Positions 38,501 through 52,415 of a stretch of 64,000 bases of DNA are shown one piece after another; the first letter of the stretch is position 1; every line of letters starts with the position of its first letter. The stretch spans positions 54,937,381 to 55,001,380 of the forward strand of contig JALJCS010000001.1 in assembly GCA_023055355.1 (NCBI GenBank), read 5' to 3'. The stretch is from Agelaius tricolor (lineage: Eukaryota; Chordata; Aves; Passeriformes; Icteridae). Both the position numbers and the translations under genes were made by a program. A model generated the notes under the pieces. That model was not told the DNA's origin, made no database searches, and was given only the letters and a program-made list of their open reading frames with translations.

Positions 38501-39784
38501 GTGGAAATTTTGTAGCTATACAGACACACAAATTAGTTCACACTCATCCACATTTTGGTTGACATTTAAAATCATGTAAAGTAATGATTTTATTCAAAGA
38601 TGTTCAGCAGAGGTAAACAAACTACTAGCCACAAATCTCTTAGAAATAATCCCAAGCATTTTTTGACTAATAACCACTGGTTTACACTGCTACACAGATG
38701 CTGAAACACATGAAGGCACAATTATCAGAAGGCACAAGAAGGGCTCAGGAATTATGAGCATATCATCCTTGTTTGCTTGGCCACATGATACCAGGACAGG
38801 CGTAGTGCTTAAAATAGGATTTTCTGACAGACCTGTGTACTGGAACAACTGCTTATTGAACCATCACTGCTGCTTCTGGCATAGGTCTCAGGTCCTAAAG
38901 AAGAAGGAAAACAAGATCTGAGTACATCCATCATAAATCCTCAGTAAGTCCAATTAAATGCAGGAAATCCATTTATGGTGTAGGCCTTGATCAGTATCAC
39001 ACACAAATGTCCACACACACAGTTATACACATACTATAAAAATGCATTTCAGGAGTGCAAGAAACAAAGATGCTATCAGAAACAAAGATGTTGTGTACCT
39101 GAACTAAATGACCAGCTCTGTACTTTAATTTTCTTCACTTTCTTGCTTATAAGTCCTAGAACTCAATTTTTAAATTTCACTTTCAACAATGATACCTTGA
39201 TGGTCATTAAATATTGAATCCCTTCTGAAAGGAGGGTGGTTTCTCCTTCTGCAAAGGATGAGATCTGGCAGCTAATTCTGCAGTCACAACAATGGCATCA
39301 CTTCCTCAGGCATTCCTTCAATCTTCCATCATAGAAAAATATAATTTTGTTCCCAAAAGGCAAGTGAAAAAAAGAGTTTTTAAATTCTGTTTATCTGAGC
39401 AAGATACAATTGTTACTTCACTTCAACTTCTTTTTAGGTACATTTGTGTTGCCCAGAGCTTGCTGTCAGGTTGAGGGAGCTGGGTGATATTTTGGCCCCA
39501 TATACCCAGCACAGCAGAAGCAAGGAGCAAGAATCATCTACCTTATCTGAGAGATGAAAGATCCCACCTATTATCTGAGGGGCAGAGACTCTGCTTGGCA
39601 GAAGGGGATGGATTTCCTCCCTGGTGATGGGCAGGGGCTCCTGGCTCACTGCTCTGCCCATAACTTGCCATGGCCAAGCAGAGATCTGTTGCACTGCAGC
39701 ATGCTGAGCTCAGCAAGGGGCAAGGGAACCTCAAGTCAGGCTAGGAGAGGAGCAGACCTGGAGCATGCTGCAGCCCTGGATCGT

Positions 39785-39864
39785 GCTGCTTCACACAGCC
39801 AGCAGAAAGGCAGCAGGAGAAGGGGTTCCTGCTGAGCTCCTCCTGGCAGGCTGTGTGAAGCAGC
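39785..39864. repeat. Nested inverted repeat: 16-bp and 8-bp perfect stems
   Basis: GCTGCTTCACACAGCC (39785-39800) pairs perfectly with GGCTGTGTGAAGCAGC (39849-39864). Inside, CAGCAGGA (39811-39818) pairs with TCCTGCTG (39827-39834) around an 8-nt loop. It lies in a locally GC-rich block (about 39590-39900) in AT-rich surroundings. Confidence 0.93.
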
Positions 39865-42800
39865 CCTGGAGGAGAGGCAGAATCACTGCCCTGTGGGGTT
39901 TCATCACCCTGCTTCATCCCTAGGGGCTCTGAGCAATGCTGCTGTGTGTGTATCAAAGCAAATCCCTCTTTCCAAGGTTTGAGTAGAAATGCAGCCTGTA
40001 AACAGCACTTTCCCAGGGCCAGGAGGGTTTCCATTTGTTCTCCTTTCCTTGAGCACAAAATTGAGAGACTAAAGCACATAATTCATTTTATTTATGCTTC
40101 TGTAACTCGAGAGTAACTCTTTACTGTCAATAGAAGATTAAAACAGCTTTGATTCCTGAGGCATTTGGGTAGCTGGGCAAAAGAGACGGAATCTGCAAAT
40201 AGCACCATCTCTGAACAAGGGGGGGGGTGGGTTTCCATAATAAATACAAATTTAAAATTTATTTGTTTGCATAATCCTTGTAAAAATTCCATTTGAAACA
40301 AATATCACTCTATAATATTGACTGATATGTTCAATGAGGTAAAATGGTTTAATTTCATCCAGATTTCAAAATTATGTTTTTGTTTTGCAATTCAGTTTGG
40401 GAAAAAGAACTATCAATACCTGTTGGGTGAAAAATTGTATTTTTTTTCAAAATAACCTAAAAAGAAAGATAATATTGTTTGAGAGCTCATTTAATTTTTC
40501 TCAAATATTTTGATTTCTAGTTGGTCTAAATGCTACAGTTCCTAGTCCCAACTTCTTTATGATTTGGATTGAAAAATACTGATGATATAAAGTAGAAAAC
40601 CTGCAAAGGTTATGAAAAAATCTTTGCAACAGTTTTTTTCTAACAACCTACAACAGGGTGGGCTGGAGGGTGAGACTTAAACCAAAACTGAGATATTGAA
40701 AAGTATACACTTGCATTCATTTCAAATAACTATAATTACATAAGTTTATAATGACATGCAATCAAAATATGATTTGGGAGAAGTGTCTTTGCCACTGTAA
40801 AAGCTTTTTCTTGCTGAAAAAACATAATAATAACCACATTTAATGATAATCAAGATGCAGCTGGAAAATGATTTGATGTGCTCTTTGAAAATTATTGCAA
40901 GGTGTCAGGACATCTGAATATCATATTTGCTGTGAGAATTTATTCTGCTTTAACATTGCTGATGCAAAGTTGAAGGTTTTAACCTATTGTGCTGGGTTAA
41001 GAACAAAAGGAATGGGTTTGTGTCCAGCATCTGCTGGAAATGAAAGACCTGTGGACTGCTGACAGGGCCTCTGGGCAGAGCATGGTGAGAGGCAAGTTAG
41101 AAAGGAAGGACTGCAGATGTCTCTCCCCTTAATGTTAGGGTAATGGAAAGATGAAGAAATACACAGCTGCTGTGGTGTTCAGCCCAAATCCTTACCATTC
41201 TTCAGGACAGATTTTGGGTTTTTCCCCTAGGATGTGGTGGACTGTGGAAAATGGCTCTGTTTAAAGCTGATTTGGACTTTGTTCCTGAGAACCATCTGAA
41301 AGCGTTTCATTAAACCATCCATCCAGAATATTTCATTGTCATTTGAAATTTTGTGGAAATCAGAACATTCCTCAAGACTCAGAAGTTCAATACCAGCCAC
41401 AAGAAACAGAGGGGACTTGGATGAGAGAGATTGTGTTATCTTCTAGTTCCCAAAAGTCCTGTTAATACCTGAAATCTGCTTGTTTTCTCACATTATGATT
41501 TATCATGATTCTCTCTCCTGCTGTCTACAGTTTGGAGCATCTCCCTGAGCCTTATGTCCCCCATGGCAGTTTGGAGGTGGCATCTCTCTCTGAACCAGTT
41601 GGGAAGCTTCCCTGTTCCCATGCTTACAAGCTAACAGTGTTGTGCCCTTTTCATTAACTAAGGGGAAGAAGCACTCAAATTTCCAGATTTTTCCTGATGG
41701 AAGGAACAGTTTCTCATTAGAAATTTCTGTATCACCCAGAGCTTGGGATGAGAACCCCTTCAGTTATTTATTTTCATATATCATTCTCTTAAACAAACAG
41801 ATCTCAGCTTCATATCATATGGGCACAATTATGGATGGCATTAGCCAGACAAAGCACATAAAACTGAAGCCACTTACTGCTTTTCAAATCCTGGGCATTG
41901 AAGGTGGATTCTTTTCTCTATAACTAGTGCAACCTGCCACAAACAAAAACTGTAGGCAGTATTTGTTGTATAACAAGGGATTCCTTGTTTACTGGCAGAA
42001 AAGGATTAGCCATTACAAATAAAGGAAAGGTCTGAAAGTATCCTCAAGGCAACATATTTCAGAGGCATAAAAAAAAGAGAACTGGATTTCTTGGATTGTG
42101 CAAATCTCTTGAAAACTAGCAGACAATTCCCATCTTATGCCTCTCTAAAGGGACAGTGCTCCTGCAGATCAGTGTTTAAAAGGGCCTATACAAATATTAA
42201 ACATAGTGTCATACTCCTACCCAGTCAGTGTCCTTTGTACATGGAAGAGACTGGACCCACAGCTGAGGTCTAATGCAGTGAAGGTGTTAAGAAGGTGATC
42301 AGCAGGAGCAGCTCTTCCCTGAGAGCATACATATAGCACTTCTCATTATAAAGTGGCAGAGCCATGCATTTTCCCACTTTCCCTATTCTGCAGTGGGCTG
42401 TTCCCTGGAGACCTCCACCTGCCAGCAGTACCTGGCCTTTCAAAACTTACATGCCCTTAAAAGTGTGTGTGTGCATGTTGTTGCCAAACTTTTAGGATAA
42501 AGTCTGTGTTCTTTTACTGCTATTTAGCCTTTCATACAGCTCCATTCTATAACCACCAGAGAATAAAAGCAAACTACTTACTCAGCAGTAATAAAATATA
42601 GTAACTTCTGAATATTTTATGACAATGCTTTAGGTGTAGAACTTTATCAGAGTCTGTTACAAAATAATTGTGTTAAGGAAATGAAAAGAACAAGTGGAAT
42701 ATAGCAGGAGAATGGTACAAATTCAATCATCACTTATTATCCTCCACTTGTAAATTTTCTTTTTACCACACAACTCTGTAACCATTTGGAGATGATTAAC

Positions 42801-43358
42801 ATCAGTTTTGCATTAAAAGTTAATTTTTATAACCAATAAATATATTTTAAAATAAGACCTCTCTGTATAGCATACATGAAATAAATTGCCACAGTGGTCT
42901 GTGCAAAGCAGAAAAGGTAGAACTTGACACACAAAGCTGTAAGGTAGAGGAATAAGATTGGCTTTTCCTCTGAAGTTAAAAATGAATCAGTTCCCAAACT
43001 CTGGTGGCACATCCTCCATAACTGTAATGTGACAACACAGCATTATTACCATTTATCCCAACTTATTCCATGTTTGTGACAAATTTTTTGTCTGTTTCTT
43101 TGTGCATATACCTTGACCTTCTGTGCATTGATCACTTGGACCATTAGAAGTTTTACAGGTTGTTGTTGCCTGAATCTTCCCACATGTTCCTCAAAATTAT
43201 TTAGAAAACATGCAGTCAAAATATGTACAATAATGCTTAAGTAAATTAATACAAACCAAACCAGAAAAATGCACAATAAACTATAAATATGTATGGTTGC
43301 ACTGTAAAGTTCTTACTCTCTTTTTAACAAAAATTATTTTGTCAAAGGTTTCCGTTAC

Positions 43359-43464
43359 CTTCCCGTTCTTCCAGATTTTTTTTTGTTTTCTTCTCTTTTT
43401 GTGTTTTGGCTCTTCTGCTCTTCTCCTCAGAGATCTTTTCAATTCTTGGATCTTCTCTGTTTCT
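43359..43464 (-). other. Possible 106-bp coding exon, Lys/Glu-rich
   Basis: On the minus strand a polypyrimidine tract (TTTTATTTTTTTCTTATCTTC, ending ATTAAATCAG) is followed by a 106-bp open segment and then GAAG|GTAACG. One frame reads RNREDPRIEKISEEKSRRA and continues Lys/Glu-rich to the donor. A second frame is also open because the strand is purine-rich, which weakens the coding argument. The +5 donor base is not consensus. I cannot assign a gene. If real, the window is inside a minus-strand gene with very large introns. Confidence 0.28.
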
Positions 43465-44722
43465 CTGATTTAATGAAGATAAGAAAAAAATAAAACCTCA
43501 ACCTTAATTAGTTTGGCAAGATATTCACACTGAATGCTCTTTATCAGCATGATTGGATTAATAATAAAGTTCATTAGCAAAGTATTTGTGCTACAATTAT
43601 TTTATTTGTTTTTACAGACGGTGTCATCATTAAGATTCAGAGCTAACACTCAGAGGAAAGCCACAGGACAGACATAGAAGGTGTGTCAGTTGTTATGTGT
43701 GCAGAAACAAACTTCATACTGGTATAATCCTCTGTGTGGGGTGAGCAGCTCCTATGCAGTCCAATGGCTGAAGGTCTCCCCCTTTCCTTACTCCTCTCTT
43801 GTGCAGATAAAATACTTGCTTTCCCCAGTCACACTCATTTCTCCATGTGCAGAAAGAGCTTGGTTTAAGCTACTCTATGGAACTGTGCTTTATACAGTAC
43901 ATCCCCAAACATTTTCAAACCCAAACTGTTTATCAACCTTAAGAACTGTTCTTGCCCTGTAAGAGCAGCTCATGTCTGGTCCACTATTTAGCCATCTAGA
44001 CAATAATCATGTATTCAATTTTATACCAAGTAAGATCTGAAACAGCTGCTGAGACCCAGATAAACTAGTGAAGGTCTTTTACCTTTGAGTATATCCTACA
44101 AGATGCCTGAATGGTACATAACTGACCTTTGAAGATATTTTCACATTTAGATAAAATCCTTATCCCATTAATGTGAGGTGACGTATCAATGTAGAAAAAC
44201 TAATTTAAATTAGAGCATACTTCATTGCCTAAATAATGAAGTTTTTCCCAATCTGTTAAAACCTACTGACTATATCTGGTCTGGTCAACATTGCCATATT
44301 ACACTAATTTGCAAATACACAGTCAAAAAACCCCCACAATTAAATATCTTCTTCCTTCTGCCAGTGGCAGGAACTGTGCTTTACTTGCAGTTGTTGCTGT
44401 TTGCTGCCCCTCAGCTGCACTGCCCAGCCCTGTGACACAGCCTTGTTGGGTTGTGACTGCACAAACACAGTCCCTTGCTGTCCCACTGCTGCTGGCCCCA
44501 GCACCTGTCACCAGCCAAGCCACCAGGACTTCATCTGCACACCATGGGAAGAGTTTTTGTGGAGGATAATGTCCTAAATTTGAAGGGGGCTTTGATGGTA
44601 CCTTTGATTTCCTTACCCACCCCTGGGGGTCCTAAAGGACAGGACTCTCAGAGGGTAGGGCTGTGTTCTTGGGTAACTCCACAGTTACTTTGGCATGTGA
44701 TAAAAGTCAATTTAATTCCTAC

Positions 44723-44764
44723 CTCTTCAGGCTTCAGAGCCTGCTGGCTAATCTGCTAATTGGG
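44723..44764 (-). other. Weak splice-bordered segment, no full open frame
   Basis: The minus strand carries a very long pyrimidine tract (about 44810-44767) ending CTCCAG, then 42 bp, then a donor-like GAAGAG|GTAGGA. All three frames contain a stop, so at best this is a non-coding RNA exon or a decoy. Confidence 0.12.
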
Positions 44765-45275
44765 CTGGAGAAAAGGGGGGAGGAAGTGGAAAAAAGGGAA
44801 GTGGTGATGAGAGAGGGTGAAACCCTGTTGGTGTCGGGAGTAGTAAAAGGTCCATAGAGGAACAAGTCTTTAAAAAAGGCATCTGAAGGGTCAAGGTTTT
44901 CTCTGACCTGTTTTAACTGCATAAGAATTTCAGCCTGTCTGAATAATTTCTGGTCATTCTCTGCATTTTAAGTTAGCCGAAGCCCTAACAAAATGTTGCC
45001 CCTCTGTCAGAAGTTATGCAGTCATCTATATCAGTTCTCTAGTTGCTCCTATTTCCAAATTAACATTTTATTATAATTAATGTGCTATTGTACTTTTAAA
45101 TATCATTTATAAATATGTATAAACTGAAATAATCTGTAGCAGAAAGAAATTTGGAGTAAAAACATTATGAAACCTATGCCTCTCCAATATAAAATATTAT
45201 AATATAAACATATTGCACATAATTACATATAATGACAAATGTGTCTCTGTGTGGTGTGATTAGTGCTGCTGTAAC

Positions 45276-45297
45276 AAAAGAAGAAAGAAGAAGAAGA
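45276..45297 (+). repeat. (GAA)n-type microsatellite
   Basis: AAAGAAGAAAGAAGAAGAAG, slightly interrupted. Confidence 0.9.
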
Positions 45298-48200
45298 TAT
45301 CACTCTAGCTGTCAGCTATGTCACAAAATTAATACAGATGTAGCATCTCTCTCTCACCCTTATTCTATTTACTCATTAAATAGTCACTAGCAACTAACCA
45401 GCAACTTGTATTCAGCTGTAGAGCTACATATGTCCAAGAAGGGAACATAAAAAATGATCACCCTTACCCCTCTGTTGGGGACAATGAGCAGCACTCAGGT
45501 TAATATATCTCATCTACACAAAGAACATGTGCAAAATGTTAGACTCAACAGCTTCAGAAAGAACAGAGTTTTGCTGGAGTTATTTAGAAACCAGATGAAA
45601 AATTATGCTCTAAGCATGTCTTATGGGGAGACCTAGAGAATTGTTGAAGAAGAATCAAATCTAAATTGTATTAAACAAAAACAAGATCTTGAGTAGCTCT
45701 ATGAGGCTCTCATCAGAAGTTTCATACAAGACACTTTCTGAGAACATACACATATGAAATACTTCTGTAAGAAAGTCTCTGGAAGACTCCTGAAAAATCA
45801 GAGCAATTAGCATGGAGAAAATGATGTTAAGTTGGCTAGAATATTTTAACAAACATTTCAGAAACCTCTGCAAAATTTCTCAAGCCCTGCTTGGGAGAAA
45901 AACATCCACTGATCTGAGAGTAAACAACAAGCTCTCACGCTTTGGTGGGGTGGGAGAGGGCAAAGTGAGGTCATGTAAGCCTCTCCATGTAGGTGAGTAG
46001 ACTAACCAGTGAACTGATGGCAAATGAATGATGGTCCAGTCTTGCCAACTCATTTTTTAAGATATTTCTGAAGGTCTCATTTTTACCCAAACATGTACCA
46101 ACACCAGCTTCTAAAGTTTTGCTTCCTCATAGAATAGATGTTTTGTTTTCTGGACAGCTTGGACACAGAGCAACTAACACCAAGTGCTGAGATGAATCTA
46201 AATGTCCTGGAAATTGGATGATTAAAGATGATATCTTGGAATAGGTGTGAAGTTACCTTGGAGCAGATGTGAAGTACATTTTAAGAAATACAAAGAATCA
46301 TATGTGTGTCCCATTCTAGTGCTGCATTATATTCCAAGCCTTCCAGACTGCTCAGGAGCACTTATGAAATACATGCAATAAACCTGTAGCCAACTACTCA
46401 CCCAGAGTGGAGCAGGAAGAAATACTCCATGCTCCCCTCCACATAAAACAACTACTGTAAGAGTATAAGCCACTAAATGGTAAACAGGAATATAAAGGTA
46501 GGCCAAATTTTTCTTGGCACACATAAAAGTAATTCAAGTAAATGTAGGCCCTGCTTATAAGTCTAAGTTTATTGCTGGCTAAATGTCCACAATAATTTTC
46601 TTCAGACATGAAAAATGTACACTGTCTTTTTGAAACTGTAAACTGAAGCAAAGTTCTTCTATAATTACTAACACAGTAATAGACATTTTCTTGCTCTCAA
46701 CACCACTGAATTATGGAAAAAAATACCCATCTAAGAAATATTTTGAGGTAATTATACATCTCTCCTCTCCCTCTATCTTCCTTTATTTTTTTCAAAGAAA
46801 ATAAGGTAACTCACGGAGGATCAAATGAATATCAATTAAGAACACACACTTTTATTTTTTGCACACATAAGATAAATGACCAGAAAGCAGTATTTACTAC
46901 AGTGCTTTCTTTCCTATAAGAGCCCTTGATTTTGCCAGTATTGAAAAATTCTTATCATCTGCCTACAAAATCACATTTTCTTACATGAAATCAAAATATT
47001 ATGTGAGTAATAGTTCCTGCAGACAGAGAGCTCAGTCTTGTGACAGTGAGATCAAAGTGGTATGAGGAGATTTTCAGATGTGTGGAAAGACCTTCCCAAT
47101 GAGAGAGCATCTCTTTACCCTCAGATGGCAGGAGCTCTCCTCTATCTCCTGTTAGCTTTTTACCTTCTCCTCATTTCTCAAAATGACTCCTTCTTTTGCT
47201 CCTCCTGAGGGAAGAGGAGCAAGAATGCCTGGGATGAGTGAGGTTGAGCTTTGTGTGCTTGGGTGGCATAATCCATTGTTCTAGAGTGACAGACCACTTG
47301 GCACAGGATGGGATGCTGGCTGAATCTGGCTTTCAGGAAGTCACAAGTCTTCTTTCAAACAAAATTACCTGAAGTAGTTTCAGTTTATTCTAGCCAAAAG
47401 AAAGTTATCAGAAGAGGCTGAGTCAGCCCAATTGATTTTTAACCAGTCTGCTCTAAAAGCAGGGAAGGCTGGAGCTCCACATCCCCACTTATAGCCTGGA
47501 CTTCAGAATTACTCTGCAAGCAGTAAAGCAAAAATGCTTTTATAGTCAGAGTCAGAAACTTTTACTGTCCAAGGGAGTGCCATGGGTGCATCCTCCAAAA
47601 GCAAAGGCAGAAAAGCCCTTGCAGTGAGAGCCAGCTTCTCCTTTGCTTTGTGATAAACTGCTGGCTTCTGATAACAGCTGCAGTGTCTCAGCACACAATC
47701 ATCTTGCCATTACAAATACTCCAAGGACAAACAGGGCTGTGCTCTACAAAGATCTTCTTTCTTGTAAGTCAGATTCAGCTCTAAAGCCTACAGCAATCTC
47801 AGACCTCTGGGATCCTTTGTTTATTCTTAATTGGCTTTTAAGATCTGAGAGAACAATTTCAGAATGTCACTTTTAGTCAATACAAGGCTCACATTTCTCA
47901 GTCCCTTTTGTTTGTGTCATGATCTTCTAAATTTTTTAGTTATTCCATTTTGGATTATGGCTTAAAGTGGTCATTTTGAAAAATTCTATTTCAACATTTT
48001 ATTCAGAATGTACTGTGAAAAAAAGTAGGCTTTCAAACGCACTCTTTGTAGACAGCTTTTCTTGAAGCAAAGGTTCTGGGAAGAGATTTCAAGCATCTAG
48101 CATTACCACTGACTTAAAATGTTTTTTTATGTTAGATCTGTTTTAAACTGTTCTGAAAATTAAATTTGAGCACCAACAAAGCAAACTATGAGGCATCCTA

Positions 48201-49966
48201 GAGCAGGAAAATGCTGCAATTCTGGAACACACAAGTCTCCATTCAGCCTTCTTTTCCGTCATAATTGCAATTGAAATTCACTCTCTGAGTGGAAAAGCCT
48301 GGAAGCACTGCAGTAGGCAGGTGCACAAGGTAGGCTTCTCCTCTTAACCCACTTACTAGAGGTTGCCAAGTCCTACCAGCCATAGGAATTTCATCACATT
48401 CAAAACTATCAGCTTTAACTCTTTTACTGGGTATTTTTGTCACTTGTTAATGTTGTTTGTTTGTGGCTTGCAATGTTTGGTGTTTGCAGAGCTTTCATAA
48501 TTTATTGCCTGATTATGCCACTGAATAGCATACACAACTCTTACTGACTTCAAGGGGAGTTTCACACAGAGAACATGGCAATATAACACAACACTTCTAA
48601 AGTACTTCCTATAACTATTCATGACTTTGTCTACATTGGTGTTAAGATGTGAACTGAAGAATGGAAAATTATTCCCAGCAATACCTTTTGTCATACTCTA
48701 ATTTGTGTGTTATGAAGAAAATAAGAATTTGCAACATTATGGCTCCTACCAGAACAGGAGAAAGCAAATAATTTGCCAGTAAAGATGGCCAGATAGAAAT
48801 CTATATGAAGAGGTGTTGGCACATATAAAATTCAGCAATAACTGACTGAAACTGACCTATAAATGGGAAATTGCAAGACTGAGAAATCTCCAGGAAGAAT
48901 AAGTGATTGTAAAGCAATCTTCTGACAGTTGCAAGCAGTCAGGTAAATTTGTAGTCAAATATCCCCAGCTCTCTGCTGAATGTACGATGATGGCTCCAGT
49001 TAGGGCATCAGGCCGCAGTTTTAATGGTTGAGGCCCTCTGTTCACAAAGGTAATTATTGTTCATTTGCTGCATTTAAACATTGAACTAGCTCTAAGGAAG
49101 GGTGTCCACCAACATATGAAGATATAAATCCTGAGGAGAATCAATATCAGGGCTCAGAAAATGTCCCAGTTGAACTCATCAACCTAGCTAGAATCTTTAC
49201 TGACAAAGAGGTGATGAGGAAGAAGATCAAAATTGATTTCCAAAATGATTATGATGCCTCCAGACCAGAGGTTTCTGAATAATCTTCCGATACTTGTTGA
49301 TAGCCTATTTCTCTGAAGGACAGAAGGAAATTTACAAAGGTGTCATTGGAGGATGAAGACGTAGTGACTTGCCCCCAAAACACATCATGAGGACCTTGTG
49401 AAAATGACATTTTGCCAAGAGAGGAAAAGAGATATAATTCAATATGTGTGAACTTCAAGCAGCAAAGACTCAAGCTTTCCTACCATTGATGAGAAACTAA
49501 CTGCATTATGTTGGGGAACTAAGATGGTATCTAAATTATTCCAAAATCACTTTTTTTCTTTGCTGTTAGCTTTGGTTTAAAGGTCCCTAGATACTCAATC
49601 TGAATTGAGTAGGATCAATTGAGGAAGAAAAATCTGAAGGGCAAAGTCTCTTCCTTACCACACACAATGATCATTGAGGACAATAAAGCAAAAAATACTT
49701 CAGTCAAAACCAAAGCAAGTATAACTTGGAAGTGTCCTCAAATGTAAACCTTTTCAAATCCCCCCATTGAAGAGAAGTGAATTCACAATAGACAATACAC
49801 CTATCTTTGCAAGGATAGGAGTAAGTCCACAAAAAGTAGATTCCTGGCTCAGGAGATTTTTGCAGACAAGATGAATTTCAGTGGAGATTAGGAAACCAGC
49901 TGTAGAGACAATTCAGATCGCATGAGATGTCAAATTAGGAAAATCCAGTTCTTAATTAAGTCTTCT

Positions 49967-50228
49967 CATAGAATGGCCTGGGTTGGAAGGGACCCTAAAG
50001 ATCATCTAGTTCCAGCTTCCTGCCATGGACAGGGACACCTTTCACTAGACCAGGTTGCTCAAAGCCTGGTCTGGACCATGCGCAGAGATGGGGCATCCAC
50101 AGCTTATCTGGGCAACTTATTCTAGTGTCTAATACCCCTCACAGAGAAGAATTTCTTCCTAATATCTAATCTAAACCTATCCTTTTTCAGCTTAAGGCCA
50201 TTATGCCTTGTCCTATCACACATCTTGT
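49967..50228 (-). mobile_element. CR1 LINE fragment, 3' end
   Basis: Begins CATAGAATGGCCTGGG, then GGAAGGGACCCTAAAGATC and AGGGACACCTTTCACTAGAC, all characteristic of the complement of a CR1 3' region. Similarity fades after TTGTCCTATCACACATC. About 260 bp, too short to carry the reverse transcriptase. Confidence 0.92.
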
Positions 50229-51200
50229 TTTCCAACAGGTCATCTGAGCAGGGTTTTTCAGCAAGTCTATCACTGTATCAACAATTTTCAGTGGACCATA
50301 ACTTCCATGACAAAGAGGACCAGAAAAACTAAGCTATGACCTTGCATGACCCTTTGTCTCCTAGTTTCCTTCCTTGATACTTCATACTGTTTCCCCTTCC
50401 ATGATTACCTTACCACACCCCTCTCTTTCTCATTGAGGGAGGAAATAAGGTATCTACTACCCAGCATTAATGCAGTATAAAAACAAAAAAGGGGAGCTAC
50501 TTCAACTGTAGAAGAAATGGATATTTTATTTTCAAGTACATGAAGCAAGAATACTGCCTAAAGACATGAGATGTTAAAAAAATGGTATACACCTGTTGTT
50601 AGCTGCCTTTGAGAGGTTGTAAAGCATCTCACTGCAATGCTAGGCAAGTCAATGAGTGAAATTCTCTTCTGTAACACCTCAGAAATGCAGAAAGCCTTCA
50701 GTGCTGCTGTATGCTCCTGGGGGTAAAAAGTGATTCAATGTGTAAAGGGGTATTCTGAAAGAACAGTTTAAATATATTACTAGCTGAAATTAATTTCTTA
50801 ATTTTAAATCAGATGTAGACATTTAACTAATATTTTGCTCTTTTTTTACTAAATAATACAGTGGAATTTGATCAATTGAAAGAAAAGATAGAAGGAATAC
50901 TTGCAATTAAAACACTAAATGGTAGCTTTTGGGGACTGAAAATATTAATGGATTATGGTTATGTCCAGCAAGTACTATTACAGCAAAATTTTTTTAAATG
51001 AAGGACAGCTGTTAGGGTCTTTCAGATTGTCAGTATCAAAAAGATAACTTCCAACACAAAAACTATGTACATTGACAAAAAGTCAAAAATACACAGATAT
51101 ATCCTGATCGACCTTCTTAAACATGGCAAATAATCGGGAAACTACTGTCTACTTTTACATGGCAAATTATTTTAATTATGCTATCTGCAGTATACAAAAG
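50229..51200. other. Unique sequence between two CR1 fragments
   Basis: No gene or repeat recognised. Confidence 0.5.
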
Positions 51201-51684
51201 CATAGAATCATGGAATGGTTTGGGTTGGAAGGCACTTAAAAGATCATTTAGTTCCAAACCCTCTGCTATTGGTAGGGACACCTTTCACTAGACCAGGGTG
51301 TTCAAAGCCCCATCCAGCCTGGCCATGAAAATTTCCAGGGATGGAACACCTACAACTTACCTGGGCAACCTGTTCCAGTGCCTCACCACCCCCATAGTGA
51401 AGTCTTTCTATTATCTACCTTCTTTCAGCTGAAAGCCATTCTTCCTTGTCCCATCACTGCATGCCCCTGTAAAAAGTCCTGCTCCAGCTTTCTTGTAGGT
51501 CCCCATCAGGTATTGGAAGGCTGCTGAAAGGTCTCCCTGGAGCCCTGTCTTCTCCAGGCTGAACAGCCTCAATTCTTTCAGCCTGTCTTCAGAGTCAGCA
51601 GAGGTGCTCCAGGCCTCTGATCACCTCTGACCTTGCTCCAGCAGGTCCACATCCTTCTTATGCTAGGGGGCTCCGGAGCTGAAC
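51201..51684 (-). mobile_element. CR1 LINE fragment, 3' end
   Basis: Starts CATAGAATCATGGAATGG and runs through the standard CR1 3' region: a segment ending GGTAGGGACACC, ACCTGGGCAACCTGTTCC and CTTCTCCAGGCTGAACAGCC. It reaches CTTATGCTAGGGGGCTCC before similarity stops near 51684. Same strand as the copy 1 kb to the left, but it covers more sequence and differs in detail, so the two look like separate insertions. Confidence 0.94.
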
Positions 51685-52407
51685 ATATTAGTCCATATAC
51701 TTCAAAACCAAAATAAAAACCTGATGTTTTCTGTTACCCCCAGAGCTTTCCTCGCCACATTGTCTTTCACTATAATGAACTGGAAAGCAAAACTAGATGC
51801 CTAAAAATGGCAGCAGTCTCTTTACTAAACAAGAGCTTTTAAAAAAAATTAATGTTTTCTACTCTGTCATTTGTAATGCCTGTTGTCTTTTTTTTTTTGT
51901 GCATCCCAGGAAGGCTGTGCCAAAGAGATCCCCAAAATTTATCAGAGTTAACTATTTCACTAAACTTCACTAAGCTACCACTGCTGATGATTAATCAAAT
52001 TTTGCTCTAAATAGGATTAATTCGGGTGTATCTGTGAAGAAGCTTGTCAGAGTGCACGTCCCTCTTCTCATCTGTCCTCGGGTCTTTTTTTCTTGCTGAA
52101 TTTAAAATGAAGCTTGAGCTATAATCTTGCATGGCAGATACTGGATCGTTCCTTTGATAAACATCTAAAATGCTAATGAATGTGGGCTGCAGTTCTGAAA
52201 CAGCAAAGCAAATGATTTGACAAGAATCTGGAGGGTAAAAAAAAAAAAAGGAACTTTCTGACTTAAAAGAAAAACTCTTTTTTGTTCACATAAAGTATTG
52301 TTTCCCCAAGAAAAATTTTTTTGCTCTGCAGAAAACAGAAAAAATCCTACTACATCAAAATGCGGAAGCATGAAAAACTGATGAGCTTTCAGATTGTCCT
52401 CTTTTGC

Positions 52408-52415
52408 ATGCAAAT
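52408..52415 (+). promoter_or_regulatory. Perfect octamer motif ATGCAAAT
   Basis: Exact POU-factor octamer. Within the next 85 bp come CATTAG, a TTTTAAT word and CCAGCAGAGG (52483-52492), which resembles part of a CTCF core. Binding is inference only. Confidence 0.3.

Larger units (their letters stand above)
27843..39784. other. Unique AT-rich stretch with small tandem repeats and weak exon candidates
   Basis: No interspersed repeats were recognised. It contains a GT run at 29663-29675, a TTTAACAG tandem at 31086-31118 and a 32-bp-period duplication at 31991-32047. Unrecognised ORFs include a 179-codon minus frame at 30528-31067 with a hydrophobic start, a 74-codon minus frame at 36281-36505 and a 95-codon minus frame at 37085-37372. 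None shows a domain I can name. Confidence 0.45.
39865..49966. other. Unique stretch, mostly non-coding
   Basis: Starts with the end of a GC-richer patch (to about 40030), then AT-rich sequence. A GAA-rich microsatellite is at 45276-45297. Exon candidates are listed at 43359-43464 and 44723-44764. No interspersed repeat was recognised. Confidence 0.45.
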
